From Pelomonas sp047654805 (GTDB lineage: Bacteria > Pseudomonadota > Gammaproteobacteria > Burkholderiales > Burkholderiaceae_C): a stretch of DNA of 64,000 bases. Below the pieces are notes generated by a model. The model searched no databases and was not told the DNA's origin. It worked only from the letters and a program-made list of their open reading frames with translations. The first letter of the stretch is position 1. Each line of letters starts with the position of its first letter. A program made the position numbers and the translations under genes. Below, one piece after another: positions 51,145 through 60,391 of this stretch. The stretch lies in contig NZ_JASGIV010000001.1 in the NCBI RefSeq assembly GCF_047654805.1, positions 930,001 to 994,000 of the forward strand. Direction: 5' to 3'.

Positions 51145-53037
51145 ATGACGCAGACCTACGCCGACTTCCATCAGCGCTCGCTGACCGAGCGCGACGCCTT
51201 CTGGGCCGAGCAGGCCCGCCGCATCGACTGGCAGGTGCCGCCGCAGCAGGTCTGCGACAGCAGCCGCCCGCCGTTCGCAAAGTGGTTCGTCGGCGGCACC
51301 ACCAACCTCTGCCACAACGCCGTGGACCGCCACGCCGCCGCACGGCCGGATGACGCCGCGCTGATCTGGGTGTCCACCGAGGTGGGCAAGGAGGTCGTCT
51401 ACAGCTTCGCCCAGCTGCAGGCCGAGGTCGAGACCATGGCCGCCATCCTGGTCGCCCAGGGCGTGGGGCAGGGTGACCGCGTGCTGATCTACATGCCCAT
51501 GATTCCAGAGGCGGCCTTCGCGATGCTGGCCTGTGCCCGCATCGGCGCGATCCACTCGGTGGTGTTCGGCGGCTTCGCGTCGGTGAGCCTGGGCAGCCGC
51601 ATCGACGATGCCTCGCCCAAGCTCATCGTCAGCGCCGATGCCGGCAGTCGCGGCGGCAAGGTGGTGCCCTACAAGCCGCTGCTGGACGAGGCCATCGCGC
51701 TGGCCGTCCAGAAGCCGGCCAAGGTGTTGATGGTGGACCGCGGCCTGGCTGCGTTCACGCCGGTCCAGGGGCGCGACCTGGACTACGCGGCGCAACGCAG
51801 CCAGCACGCCGGCACCCGTGTGCCGGTGGCCTGGCTGGAGTCCAACAGCATCAGCTACACGCTCTACACGAGCGGCACCACCGGCAAGCCGAAGGGCGTG
51901 CAGCGTGACGTGGGCGGGTACGCGGTGGCGCTGGCCACCAGCATGGACTACATCTTCGGCGGCAAGGCCGGCGAGACCTACTTCTCCACCAGCGACATCG
52001 GCTGGGTCGTGGGCCACAGCTACATCATCTACGGCCCGCTGATCGCCGGCATGGCCACGCTCATGTATGAAGGCCTGCCTGTCAACCCTGACGCCGCCAT
52101 CTGGTGGAGCCTGGTCGAGAAGTACAAGGTCACGGTGATGTTCAGCGCGCCGACCGCGGTGCGCGTGCTCAAGAAGCATGATCCGGCGCTGCTGAAGCGC
52201 CACGACCTGTCGTCATTGCGCGCGCTCTTCCTGGCCGGCGAGCCGCTGGACGAGCCCACGGGCCGCTGGATCGCCGATGCTCTGGGCGTGCCCATCGTCG
52301 ACAACTACTGGCAGACCGAGACGGGCTGGCCGCTGCTCACGGTGGCCAACCACATCCCCGGCGTCGCGCCGGTGCCCACGCGCTTCGGCTCACCTGGCCT
52401 GCCCATGTACGGCTACGACGTGAAGCTGCTGGACGAGCAGACCGGGGAGCCGCTGACCGGCCCCAACCAGAAGGGCGTGCTCGCCATCGAGCACCCGCTG
52501 CCGCCGGGCTGCCTGCAGACGGTCTGGGGCGACGACGAGCGCTTCGTGCGCACGTACTGGAGCAGCGTGCCGGGCCGGCAGGTCTATTCGACCTTCGACT
52601 GGGGCCTGCGCGACGAGGATGGCTACACCTTCATTCTCGGCCGCACCGACGACGTCATCAACGTGGCCGGCCACCGCCTGGGCACGCGTGAGATCGAGGA
52701 GAGCATCTCCAGCCACGCCGCGGTGGCCGAGGTGGCGGTGGTGGGCGTGGCGGACCAGCTCAAGGGCCAGGTAGCCATCGCTTTCGCGGTGCTGCGCGAC
52801 CCCGCCCAGGCCAGCTTGGCGTTGGAGGGCGAGATCATGAAGCACGTTGACGGGCAGCTTGGTGCCGTTGCTCGTCCGGCGCGGGTGCATTTCGTCGGCG
52901 TGCTCCCCAAGACCCGCTCGGGCAAGCTGCTGCGCCGTGCCTTGCAGGCCGTCGCCGAGGGGCGTGATCCGGGGGACTTGACGACGCTGGACGATCCCAA
53001 CGCTCTCGCCCAGGTGAAAACCCTGCTGCAGAAATAG
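51145..53037 (+). CDS. prpE: Propionate--CoA ligase (PrpE)
   Basis: 630-residue AMP-forming acyl-CoA synthetase of acetate/propionate type. SSRPPFAKWFVGGTTNLCHNAVDRH at the start is PrpE-like. AMP-binding motif YTLYTSGTTGKPKGV, DNYWQTETGWP, and the acetylatable C-terminal lysine in PKTRSGKLLRR are present. It activates propionate for the methylcitrate cycle. Unlike Acs, the family has this shorter length. The 237-bp region upstream has a CTGACGTCAG palindrome near 51111-51120; a promoter was not assigned. Confidence 0.92.
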   Translation: MTQTYADFHQRSLTERDAFWAEQARRIDWQVPPQQVCDSSRPPFAKWFVGGTTNLCHNAVDRHAAARPDDAALIWVSTEVGKEVVYSFAQLQAEVETMAAILVAQGVGQGDRVLIYMPMIPEAAFAMLACARIGAIHSVVFGGFASVSLGSRIDDASPKLIVSADAGSRGGKVVPYKPLLDEAIALAVQKPAKVLMVDRGLAAFTPVQGRDLDYAAQRSQHAGTRVPVAWLESNSISYTLYTSGTTGKPKGVQRDVGGYAVALATSMDYIFGGKAGETYFSTSDIGWVVGHSYIIYGPLIAGMATLMYEGLPVNPDAAIWWSLVEKYKVTVMFSAPTAVRVLKKHDPALLKRHDLSSLRALFLAGEPLDEPTGRWIADALGVPIVDNYWQTETGWPLLTVANHIPGVAPVPTRFGSPGLPMYGYDVKLLDEQTGEPLTGPNQKGVLAIEHPLPPGCLQTVWGDDERFVRTYWSSVPGRQVYSTFDWGLRDEDGYTFILGRTDDVINVAGHRLGTREIEESISSHAAVAEVAVVGVADQLKGQVAIAFAVLRDPAQASLALEGEIMKHVDGQLGAVARPARVHFVGVLPKTRSGKLLRRALQAVAEGRDPGDLTTLDDPNALAQVKTLLQK

Positions 53038-53102
53038 GGGCGTGCCGAACGGCTGAACGCGGCAGGACCGAGAGAATCGCGCCCTTCCCACAAGGAGACG
53101 CG

Positions 53103-55076
53103 ATGAAGCCCGTCCTGACCACCCTTGCCGCATTGGCGTTGAGCGCCGTTGCCGCCCAGGCCCAGCCCAAGCTGCCGGCCCCCAACTTCCCGACCTTCGG
53201 CTCCACTGCCGATGTGCAGAGCCGTTGCGACGACGGACTCAAGGGCGCCAAGCAACGCGTCGCCGCATTGGAGAAGCGCAAGGTCGATGCTGGCTGGCTG
53301 GCCGCCTACGACGACCTCGTGGTCTTTCTGGAAGACCACCAGGGACCCAACGATTTCATCCTGAATGTCCACGCCGACAAGGCCATCCGCGACGCCGCCC
53401 AGGCCTGCTCGCTGCGCTGGGCCGACTTCGGCTCCAGCCTGGGCCAGAACGAGAAGGTCTACCGCGCGCTGCAGAAGGTGCCCAAGAAGGATGGCATCGA
53501 TGCCGAGTTCGTGCGCCTGGCCTCGGGCCAGTTCGAGGACAGCGGCGTCGCCCTGCCCAAGGCCAAGCGCGAGCGCGCCAAGCAGATCCTGGACAAGCTG
53601 ACCGAGCTGGACCAGCAGTTCAACAAGAATATCCGCGACGCCGGCACCCGCGTGGCCTTCACCGAGGCCGAGTTGAAGGGCGTGCCCGAGAGCGTGTGGG
53701 CCAAGGCCAAGCGCGACGACCAGGGCCGCATCCTGCTGGGTGTGGACTACCCGAGCTATGTGCCCGTCATGCGCCTGGCCGAGAGCGGCGAGGCGCGCCA
53801 GCGGATGTGGCTGGCCAAGACCAACGAGGGCGGCCAGGCCAACCTCGACCTGCTGGCGCAAATCGTCACGCTGCGCGGTGAGTACGCAAAGCTCTTCGGC
53901 TTCGACAACTATGTCGACTTCAACCTGCGCCGGCGCATGGCCAAGGACGGTGCGACCGCCACGCGTTTCCTTGACGCCGTCACGGGTGCCGTCAACGAGC
54001 GCGAGAAGAGCGAACTGCAGGAACTGCGCGCCGCCAAGGCCCAGCACGTCGGTACGCCGCTGGAGCAGACCAAGGTCGAGCGCTGGGATGCCACTTTCTA
54101 CAGCGAACGCGTCAAACTGCAGAAGTTCAGTGTCGACCAGAACGCGTTCCGCCCCTACTTCCCGCCGCAGGCCAGCCTGGAGTTCGCGCTGCGCATCATC
54201 GAGAAGACGATGGGCGTGAAGTACCAGCGTGTCGACAACAAGCTCTGGCACGACGAAGCCCAGACCTACGTGGTCAGCGATGCGGCCTCGGGCAAGCCCA
54301 TCGCCCAGATGTACGTGGACCTCTATCCGCGCGATGGCAAGTACAACCACGCCGCCGTCTGGCCGCTGCGTGGCAGCGCCACGCGCATCGCTCGCACGCC
54401 AGTGGCGTCCCTGGTGGTCAACTTCGACCGTAACGGCCTGACGCTGGATGAGGTGGAGACCCTGCTGCACGAGCTGGGCCATGCGGTGCACGTGAACCTG
54501 TCCAGCACCCGTTACGCGGGGACGGCTGGTACGACGGTCATGCTCGACTTCGTCGAGGCGCCGTCGCAGATGCTGGAGGACTGGGTTTACGACAAGCAGG
54601 TGCTCAAGCTGATGCAGGAAGTCTGCCCGAGCTGCAAGCCCGTGCCGGATGCGATGGTGGAGCAGGCCAAGGCGGCCAAGCAGTACGGCAAGGGCAGCCA
54701 GTTCGGGCGCCAGCATCTTTACGCCAGCTACGACATCGCGCTGCACCAAAGCGCCAAGCCCGAACCCATGCCACTGTGGGCCAAGATGGAAGGCGCGACA
54801 CCGTTGGGTCATGTGCAGGGCACGATGTTCCCGGCCGGCTTCGCCCACATCGCGGGCGGCTATGGCGCAGGCTACTACGGCTATCTGTGGAGCCTGGTCG
54901 TGGCGATGGACCTGCGCACCGCCTTCGCGGCAGACAAGCTGGACGCCTCCGTCGGCAAGCGCTATCGCGACCTGGTGCTGGGCCAGGGCGCGCAGAAGCC
55001 TGCGCCGGAGCTGGTCAAGGACTTCCTGGGCCGCGAGTCCAACTCGCAGGCCTTCTTCGAGTACCTGAAGAAGTAG
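53103..55076 (+). CDS. Exported M3-family zinc metallopeptidase (thimet oligopeptidase-like)
   Basis: 657 residues with a signal peptide (LTTLAALALSAVAAQAQ). The zinc motif LLHELGHAVHV falls near residues 454-464, with DFVEAPSQMLEDW carrying the third ligand. Domain pattern is M3A (Dcp/thimet oligopeptidase). It degrades short peptides, probably in the periplasm because of the signal. AAGGAG precedes ATG. A second exported M3 enzyme is at 21 kb. Confidence 0.92.
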   Translation: MKPVLTTLAALALSAVAAQAQPKLPAPNFPTFGSTADVQSRCDDGLKGAKQRVAALEKRKVDAGWLAAYDDLVVFLEDHQGPNDFILNVHADKAIRDAAQACSLRWADFGSSLGQNEKVYRALQKVPKKDGIDAEFVRLASGQFEDSGVALPKAKRERAKQILDKLTELDQQFNKNIRDAGTRVAFTEAELKGVPESVWAKAKRDDQGRILLGVDYPSYVPVMRLAESGEARQRMWLAKTNEGGQANLDLLAQIVTLRGEYAKLFGFDNYVDFNLRRRMAKDGATATRFLDAVTGAVNEREKSELQELRAAKAQHVGTPLEQTKVERWDATFYSERVKLQKFSVDQNAFRPYFPPQASLEFALRIIEKTMGVKYQRVDNKLWHDEAQTYVVSDAASGKPIAQMYVDLYPRDGKYNHAAVWPLRGSATRIARTPVASLVVNFDRNGLTLDEVETLLHELGHAVHVNLSSTRYAGTAGTTVMLDFVEAPSQMLEDWVYDKQVLKLMQEVCPSCKPVPDAMVEQAKAAKQYGKGSQFGRQHLYASYDIALHQSAKPEPMPLWAKMEGATPLGHVQGTMFPAGFAHIAGGYGAGYYGYLWSLVVAMDLRTAFAADKLDASVGKRYRDLVLGQGAQKPAPELVKDFLGRESNSQAFFEYLKK

Positions 55077-55102
55077 GCCGCGTCAGCGGCCTTCAATGGC
55101 CT

Positions 55103-55582
55103 TCAGTGGCCGCAACTGCTGGAGCCGCAGCCTGAGCTGCCGGCTTCAGCAGTGCTCGCTTCGCGGCATTCGCCTGTCACCGGGTCGAAGCCGCGCTGCT
55201 CCATCGTGTAGACCAGCGCCGCGTCCATCATCTCGGCATGCTGCGGGAACCACTGGGCCAGCTCGCCGCGCAGGATGTTCAGCGGCTCACGGTCGTTCAG
55301 CTCGGTGGCATAGCGCAGCGCCTCGCGCATGACGCGCAACACCATCGCATGCTGGCTGGCATGGCAGTTCTGCGCATCGAACCCGCAACGCGCCATCCAG
55401 TCCTCCTCCATCGCGAAGTGGGCCTCGGTGTGCGCCAGCAGCGCGTGATAGGCGGGCAGGGCGTCCGTGCCGCCGTCCAGCGCGGCGCCGAAGGCGTTCA
55501 GGTGCTCGACGAACTCCTGATGGGTGGTATCCAGCTGCGGCTGGTTCAGGACGAGGGATTCGGTCCAGGCAAGGGTGCTCAT
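55103..55582 (-). CDS. Bacteriohemerythrin
   Basis: 159-residue four-helix hemerythrin-domain protein that binds oxygen at a diiron site. Ligands are seen in LDTTHQEFVEHLNAF, HTEAHFAMEEDWM, CHASQHAMV and the last FPQHAEMMD. The C-terminus carries a cysteine/glycine tail (GCGSSSCGH) outside the domain, possibly metal binding. Convergent with the M3 peptidase gene. Confidence 0.92.
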   Translation of the reverse strand: MSTLAWTESLVLNQPQLDTTHQEFVEHLNAFGAALDGGTDALPAYHALLAHTEAHFAMEEDWMARCGFDAQNCHASQHAMVLRVMREALRYATELNDREPLNILRGELAQWFPQHAEMMDAALVYTMEQRGFDPVTGECREASTAEAGSSGCGSSSCGH

Positions 55583-55627
55583 CTGACAGATGCTAGGTGG
55601 CGGGTCTCGCGACGGTGTTGAGCCAGC

Positions 55628-57025
55628 TCAAGCCAGACGCGCGCGGTGGCGAGCCACCTGGGCGCGCACCTGGGCCGGCGCCGTGCCGCCCAGCACGTTG
55701 CGGGCGTTCAGCGAGCCTTCCAGCGACAGCACGTCGAACACGTCGGCCTCGACGCGGGCATCGAAGGCCTTCAATTCATCCAGTGTCAGCGCGGCCAGGT
55801 CCACGCCCTTGGCCGTCGCCGTCTTCACGGCATGGGCGACGACCTCGTGCGCGTCGCGGAAGGGCAGGCCCTTCTTGACAAGATAGTCGGCCAAGTCGGT
55901 GGCGGTCGCGTGACCCTTGAGCGCCGCGGCGCGCATGGCCTCGGGCTTGACGGTCAGGCCGGCCAGCATGTCGGCAAAGATGCGCAGCGTGTCCTTCAAG
56001 GTGTCGACCGTGTCGAACAAGGGCTCCTTGTCCTCCTGGTTGTCCTTGTTGTAGGCCAGAGGCTGGCCCTTCATCAGCGTGACCAGGCCGACGAGATGGC
56101 CGACGACGCGGCCTGTCTTGCCGCGCGCCAGCTCGGGAACGTCGGGGTTCTTCTTCTGCGGCATGATCGACGAGCCCGTGCAGAAGGCGTCGGGCAGCGC
56201 GATGAAGCCGAAGTTCTGGCTCATCCACAGGATCAGCTCCTCGGACAGCCGCGAGATGTGCAGCATGACGAGGGACGCCGCCGCCGAGAACTCGATGGCG
56301 AAGTCGCGGTCGCTGACCGCGTCCAGGCTGTTCTGCGCGCAGGCCTCCATGCCCAGCGTCTTCGCGACGCGCTCACGGTCCAGAGGGTAGCTGGTGCCGG
56401 CCAGCGCCGCGGCGCCCAGGGGCAGGCGGTTGACGCGCTTGCGGGTGTCGGCCATGCGTTCGGCGTCGCGGGCAAACATCTCCACGTAGGCCAGCAGATG
56501 GTGGCCGAAGCTGACCGGCTGCGCCACCTGCAGGTGGGTGAAGCCGGGCAGGATGACGTCGGCATGCTCGCCGGCCTTCTCGACCATGACGCGCTGCAGG
56601 GCCTTGAGCAGCCCGGAAATCTCGTCGATCTCACCGCGCAGCCACAGGCGCACGTCGGTGGCGACCTGGTCGTTGCGGCTGCGGCCCGTGTGCAAGCGCT
56701 TGCCGGCGATGCCCACGCGCTCAGTCAGGCGCGCCTCGATGTTGAGGTGCACGTCCTCCAGGTCCAGCTTCCATTCGAACTGGCCGGCCTCGATCTCGGC
56801 CGCGATCTCGTTCAGGCCGCGCTGGATGGCGGCATGGTCCTCGACGCTCAGGATGCCTTGTGCGGCCAGCATCTCCGCATGCGCCAGGCTGCCCGTGATG
56901 TCCGCGCGCCAGAGGCGCTGGTCGAAACCCACGCTGGCCGTGTAGCGCTTGACCAGATCGCTCATGGGTTCGGAGAACAGGGCGGACCAGGCTTGGGATT
57001 TGTTGGCGAGTTGGTTGTCTGACAT
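55628..57025 (-). CDS. argH: Argininosuccinate lyase
   Basis: 465 residues. Family signature GSSIMPQKKNPD is present with HTGRSRNDQVATDVRLWLR near residue 110. It cleaves argininosuccinate to arginine and fumarate. Divergent from the AlgZ-like gene with about 206 bp between them; an argH-algZ-algR neighbourhood is also seen in pseudomonads. Confidence 0.98.
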   Translation of the reverse strand: MSDNQLANKSQAWSALFSEPMSDLVKRYTASVGFDQRLWRADITGSLAHAEMLAAQGILSVEDHAAIQRGLNEIAAEIEAGQFEWKLDLEDVHLNIEARLTERVGIAGKRLHTGRSRNDQVATDVRLWLRGEIDEISGLLKALQRVMVEKAGEHADVILPGFTHLQVAQPVSFGHHLLAYVEMFARDAERMADTRKRVNRLPLGAAALAGTSYPLDRERVAKTLGMEACAQNSLDAVSDRDFAIEFSAAASLVMLHISRLSEELILWMSQNFGFIALPDAFCTGSSIMPQKKNPDVPELARGKTGRVVGHLVGLVTLMKGQPLAYNKDNQEDKEPLFDTVDTLKDTLRIFADMLAGLTVKPEAMRAAALKGHATATDLADYLVKKGLPFRDAHEVVAHAVKTATAKGVDLAALTLDELKAFDARVEADVFDVLSLEGSLNARNVLGGTAPAQVRAQVARHRARLA

Positions 57026-57231
57026 GGGGCAGCGGGGAAATCAGCGCGCAAAATGCGCCGCAGCCTGGGATTATCGAGCCCCCGTACAAGGAGGGCCTTG
57101 ACCGGTCCGGGGTGGGGCGCAACGTCTGCCGGCGCGACGGGCAGGCACACGCACAACACTGGCCGGCCTGGGCGCGGCCCTGCATCGGCCCGCGGGCCTT
57201 GGATGTCGTCATTGCGCAACGGACCACTGTG

Positions 57232-58341
57232 ATGCTCTTCTTCAAGCGCCGCGCCGAACCTCGATCCAGCGTCTGGCATGAATCCATGCAGCTCAGCCAG
57301 TGGCTGGGTTTCGCGCCCAACGAGCTTCCCGAGCTTCCCGAGCTGAGCAAAGCCCCGCTGCTGGACCCGACGCGGGCCTTCGACGTCTGCCACGTGGGCC
57401 TGGTGCTGCGCGCGGTCCTGGGCGTGCAGCTGCTGCTGGGCCTGGGCACGGCGCTCGTCGCCCGTGACGCCGCTCAGTGGCTGGCGCTGACGGCCAATGG
57501 CACCGTCGTCACCATGTTCGCCGTGCTGTCCTGGCTGCTGGCGGTCTGCGCAGCCAAGCGGCTGTGGCCACGCCTGCCCGAGCCCGCGCAATGGCTGGCG
57601 CTGATGGGCCTGGGCGCCGTCGGCGCGCTGATGGGCTTCGGCCTGCTGAGCCTGACGAGCGACGAGCCTCCGGGCAGCTGGCGGATTGCCAGCGTTGCCG
57701 CGTGCGGCGCCAGCGGCGCGGGTCTGCTGCTGGCCTGGCTCAAGCTGCGTGAGCACACGCAGCGGCCCGCCGACGCGCTGGCCCAGCTCGTCGAGCTGCA
57801 GTCGCGCATCCGGCCGCACTTCCTCTTCAACACGTTGAATAGCGCCATCGCCCTCGTGCAGGTGGACCCGGCCCGCGCCGAGAGCGTGCTGGAGGATCTG
57901 GCCGAGCTGTTCCGCGTCGCGCTGGCAGATGCCAGCGCCTCGGTGACGCTGGCCGAGGAGGTGGAGCTGGCGCGCCGTTACCTCGCCATCGAGCAGATCC
58001 GCTTCGGCAAGCGGCTGCGCATCGCCTGGCATCTGGACCCCGAAGCCAGCGGGGCGCGCGTGCCGCCGCTGCTGCTGCAGCCGCTGGTGGAGAACGCGGT
58101 GCGCCACGGCGTGGAGCCCAACGATGAGGGGGGCGAGTTGGAGGTCCGCACGCTGCGGCGCGGCGGGGAGGTCGAGATCCGCATCGTCAACACGGTGGGT
58201 GCACCGGCCCGCACGGCCGGCCACGGCCTGGCCCTGCGCAACGTGCGCCAGCGCCTGAGGCTGATGCACGACGTCGCCGCACGCTTCGACATCGAATCCA
58301 CCGCACAGCGCTTTTCCTTGCGGATACTCCTGCCCTCATGA
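57232..58341 (+). CDS. LytS/AlgZ-like sensor histidine kinase
   Basis: 369 residues. About four membrane segments (between about residues 45 and 160) are followed by the His_kinase domain with LQSRIRPHFLFNTLNSAIALV (phospho-acceptor His) and the ATP site (LVENAVRHGVEPN, GHGLALRNVRQRL). No periplasmic sensor domain, as in AlgZ/FimS. ATG 57232 is the first plausible start; upstream in-frame codons look non-coding. It partners the response regulator whose start overlaps by 4 nt. Confidence 0.93.
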   Translation: MLFFKRRAEPRSSVWHESMQLSQWLGFAPNELPELPELSKAPLLDPTRAFDVCHVGLVLRAVLGVQLLLGLGTALVARDAAQWLALTANGTVVTMFAVLSWLLAVCAAKRLWPRLPEPAQWLALMGLGAVGALMGFGLLSLTSDEPPGSWRIASVAACGASGAGLLLAWLKLREHTQRPADALAQLVELQSRIRPHFLFNTLNSAIALVQVDPARAESVLEDLAELFRVALADASASVTLAEEVELARRYLAIEQIRFGKRLRIAWHLDPEASGARVPPLLLQPLVENAVRHGVEPNDEGGELEVRTLRRGGEVEIRIVNTVGAPARTAGHGLALRNVRQRLRLMHDVAARFDIESTAQRFSLRILLPS

Positions 58342-59171
58342 CCCCAGCGTTGCGCGTCCTCATCGTCGACGATGAACCCCTGGCCCGCTTGAGGCTTCGC
58401 GGCCTCGTCGACGCCATCCCCGAGCCGCGCTGCGAGGTCGTCGCCGAGGCCGCCACTGCCTCCCAGGCGGCGGCCTGGCTGCGCGAGCATGGCTGCGATG
58501 TCGTGCTGCTGGACGTGCAGATGCCTGGCGCCGACGGCCTGCAGTTCGCCGATGGCCTGGCCCGGCGCCAAGCCGTGCAGCCGGGCCTGCCTGCGCCGTT
58601 CATCATCTTCGTGACGGCCCATGCCGCGCATGCGCTGCGCGCCTTCGAGCTGGAGGCACTGGACTACCTGACCAAGCCCGTGCGCCGCGAACGCCTGCAG
58701 GCCGCGCTGGCGCGCGCCGCGCAGCGTCTGTCGGAGCGCGCGGCGGTGCAGACTGCGCTGCCGTCCGATGCGCCGACCGCCCCCGAGCCTGCCGACTTCA
58801 TCACGCTGACCGACCGCGGCCGCCTGCTGCGCGTGCCGCTGGCCGAGGTGCTGTACTTCAAGGCCGAGCTGAAGTACCTGACGCTGCGCACCGCCAGCGA
58901 AAGCCATGTGATGGATGGCGCGCTGTCCGAGCTGGAGCAGCGCCTGGGCGAACGTTTCCTGCGCGTGCACCGCAATGCGCTGGTGGCGCGCTGGGCGGTA
59001 CGCGAACTGGAGCGCCACGCGGCTACCAATTTCGGCGATCTTGATGGTGTCGATTCCACCGATGCGGCCGACAGCTGGGCTGTGCGCATCGTGCATGTGG
59101 ATGAGTGGCTGGCCGTATCGAGGCGCCAGGTGGCGGCGGTGCGGGAGGCGCTGGCCGGGCAGGCCAGGTGA
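58338..59171 (+). CDS. AlgR-like LytTR response regulator
   Basis: 277 residues. Receiver domain: VLIVDDEPLARLRL with the acidic pocket, phospho-acceptor Asp in VVLLDVQMPGADG, and the K in DYLTKPV. C-terminal LytTR DNA-binding domain: FITLTDRGRLLRVPLAEVLYF, YLTLRT, FLRVHRNALVARWAV. It overlaps the kinase by 4 nt (ATGA) and the next gene by 4 nt (GTGA). Confidence 0.94.
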   Translation: MTPALRVLIVDDEPLARLRLRGLVDAIPEPRCEVVAEAATASQAAAWLREHGCDVVLLDVQMPGADGLQFADGLARRQAVQPGLPAPFIIFVTAHAAHALRAFELEALDYLTKPVRRERLQAALARAAQRLSERAAVQTALPSDAPTAPEPADFITLTDRGRLLRVPLAEVLYFKAELKYLTLRTASESHVMDGALSELEQRLGERFLRVHRNALVARWAVRELERHAATNFGDLDGVDSTDAADSWAVRIVHVDEWLAVSRRQVAAVREALAGQAR

Positions 59172-60391
59172 GGCTCGGGTCGGCGGGCCTGCGCTGGGCG
59201 CTGGGACTGGCTCTGCTGGCGGCCGCGCTGGGCCTGGGGACGGCCGTGTGGCGGCAACTCGCCGGGCTTGCGGAGCCCTCCGCGCATGGCTCGCCGGTGG
59301 CCGGGGTGCAGCAGCCAGCGCGCGAGGCGCCGCAGGCGGTGACCATGCCCGGTCTCGCAGCGGCAGGCGTCTCGACCACTTCGGCCGCGACCTCAGCCCC
59401 TGCCGGCCCGGCAGTTGACGGGGCACAGGTCCCGCCGGAGGGGATGGAGGTCTGTGGCATCGGCCAGGTGACGGCAGGCATGCTGCAAAGCTGGCTGGCC
59501 GACGCCGTAGGTGCCAAGTCCTGGCTGCAGGCGCGTGAGGCTGAACTGCAGCAGCGTGTGGACACCGGGTTGGCTCGCATCGCGGCACGCCTGGCGGCCG
59601 GCAACGAGAGCCAGCAGGTGGCCGCGCGGTTGCTGATGGGCGATGTGGAGGGGGCTGCCCTGCTGGCCGCGCGCGGCCGCAATGCGGGGGCCTACCAGAT
59701 GGCCTTGCAGGCTTGCGGGTCGGCGCGGGCGGCTTCGCCACCCAACTGCGCGGGCCTGAGCGCGCAACGCTGGATCGAACTGGACCCAAGCGACGCGCGG
59801 CCCTGGCTGCGCCTGATGGACGAGGCGCGCAGCCGCGGCGATGCGCAGGCGGTGGACGCGGCGCTGGCCGAGGCCGCCGTGCGGCCCCGGCTATCCGACG
59901 GCGGGTACCTGCTGGAAGCGCATGTCGTCCAGTTGCTGGATCTGATGCCTGACGTGCTTACGCGTGCACAGGCCCTGATCAAGGTCATAGGCATGGACGG
60001 TGCGATGACGGGGTACGAGGTGGCCGCGCCGATTAAGCCCTGCCACGGCGACGAACTGCGGCGCCCGCAGCGGCTGCAGCATTGCCAGGCGGTCGGACGC
60101 CAGACCCTGGCCGCTTCCAGCAGCCTGCTGGATGCCCAGTTGGCGCAAAAGGTGGCTGAGCGCGCCGGCGTGCCACCCGAGCAGCAGGCCTATGGTGCGG
60201 CGACCCTGAAGGCTGCGCAGGGCGCTTGGCAGGAGATGGTGTTCGCCGGCATTGGAGTGGATTGCGGGTCAATGGCGCGCATGAACGAAATCTCGGTCAA
60301 ACGCGCAGCCCAGGGCGAACTGTCCATGGCGTTGTCGCTGCTGCCGGCCGAGGCCACGCCACGGCCCGTCGCGGGGGGGATGTCGCGTTGA
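59168..60391 (+). CDS. Membrane-anchored protein of unknown function, paralogue 1
   Basis: 407 residues from GTG 59168. A hydrophobic N-terminal anchor (about residues 8-28) is followed by an Ala/Pro-rich linker, then VCGIGQVTAGMLQSWLADAV and a helical, repeat-like region with paired cysteines (ACGSAR, PNCAG, KPCHGDEL, QHCQAV, VDCGS). It shares VCGxGxV, AYxxALxAC, ELDPSDARPWLRL and VIGMDGA-type wording with the next gene. Its start overlaps the response regulator (GTGA). No family recognised; probably periplasmic and controlled with or acting with the two-component pair. Confidence 0.7.
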   Translation: MRLGSAGLRWALGLALLAAALGLGTAVWRQLAGLAEPSAHGSPVAGVQQPAREAPQAVTMPGLAAAGVSTTSAATSAPAGPAVDGAQVPPEGMEVCGIGQVTAGMLQSWLADAVGAKSWLQAREAELQQRVDTGLARIAARLAAGNESQQVAARLLMGDVEGAALLAARGRNAGAYQMALQACGSARAASPPNCAGLSAQRWIELDPSDARPWLRLMDEARSRGDAQAVDAALAEAAVRPRLSDGGYLLEAHVVQLLDLMPDVLTRAQALIKVIGMDGAMTGYEVAAPIKPCHGDELRRPQRLQHCQAVGRQTLAASSSLLDAQLAQKVAERAGVPPEQQAYGAATLKAAQGAWQEMVFAGIGVDCGSMARMNEISVKRAAQGELSMALSLLPAEATPRPVAGGMSR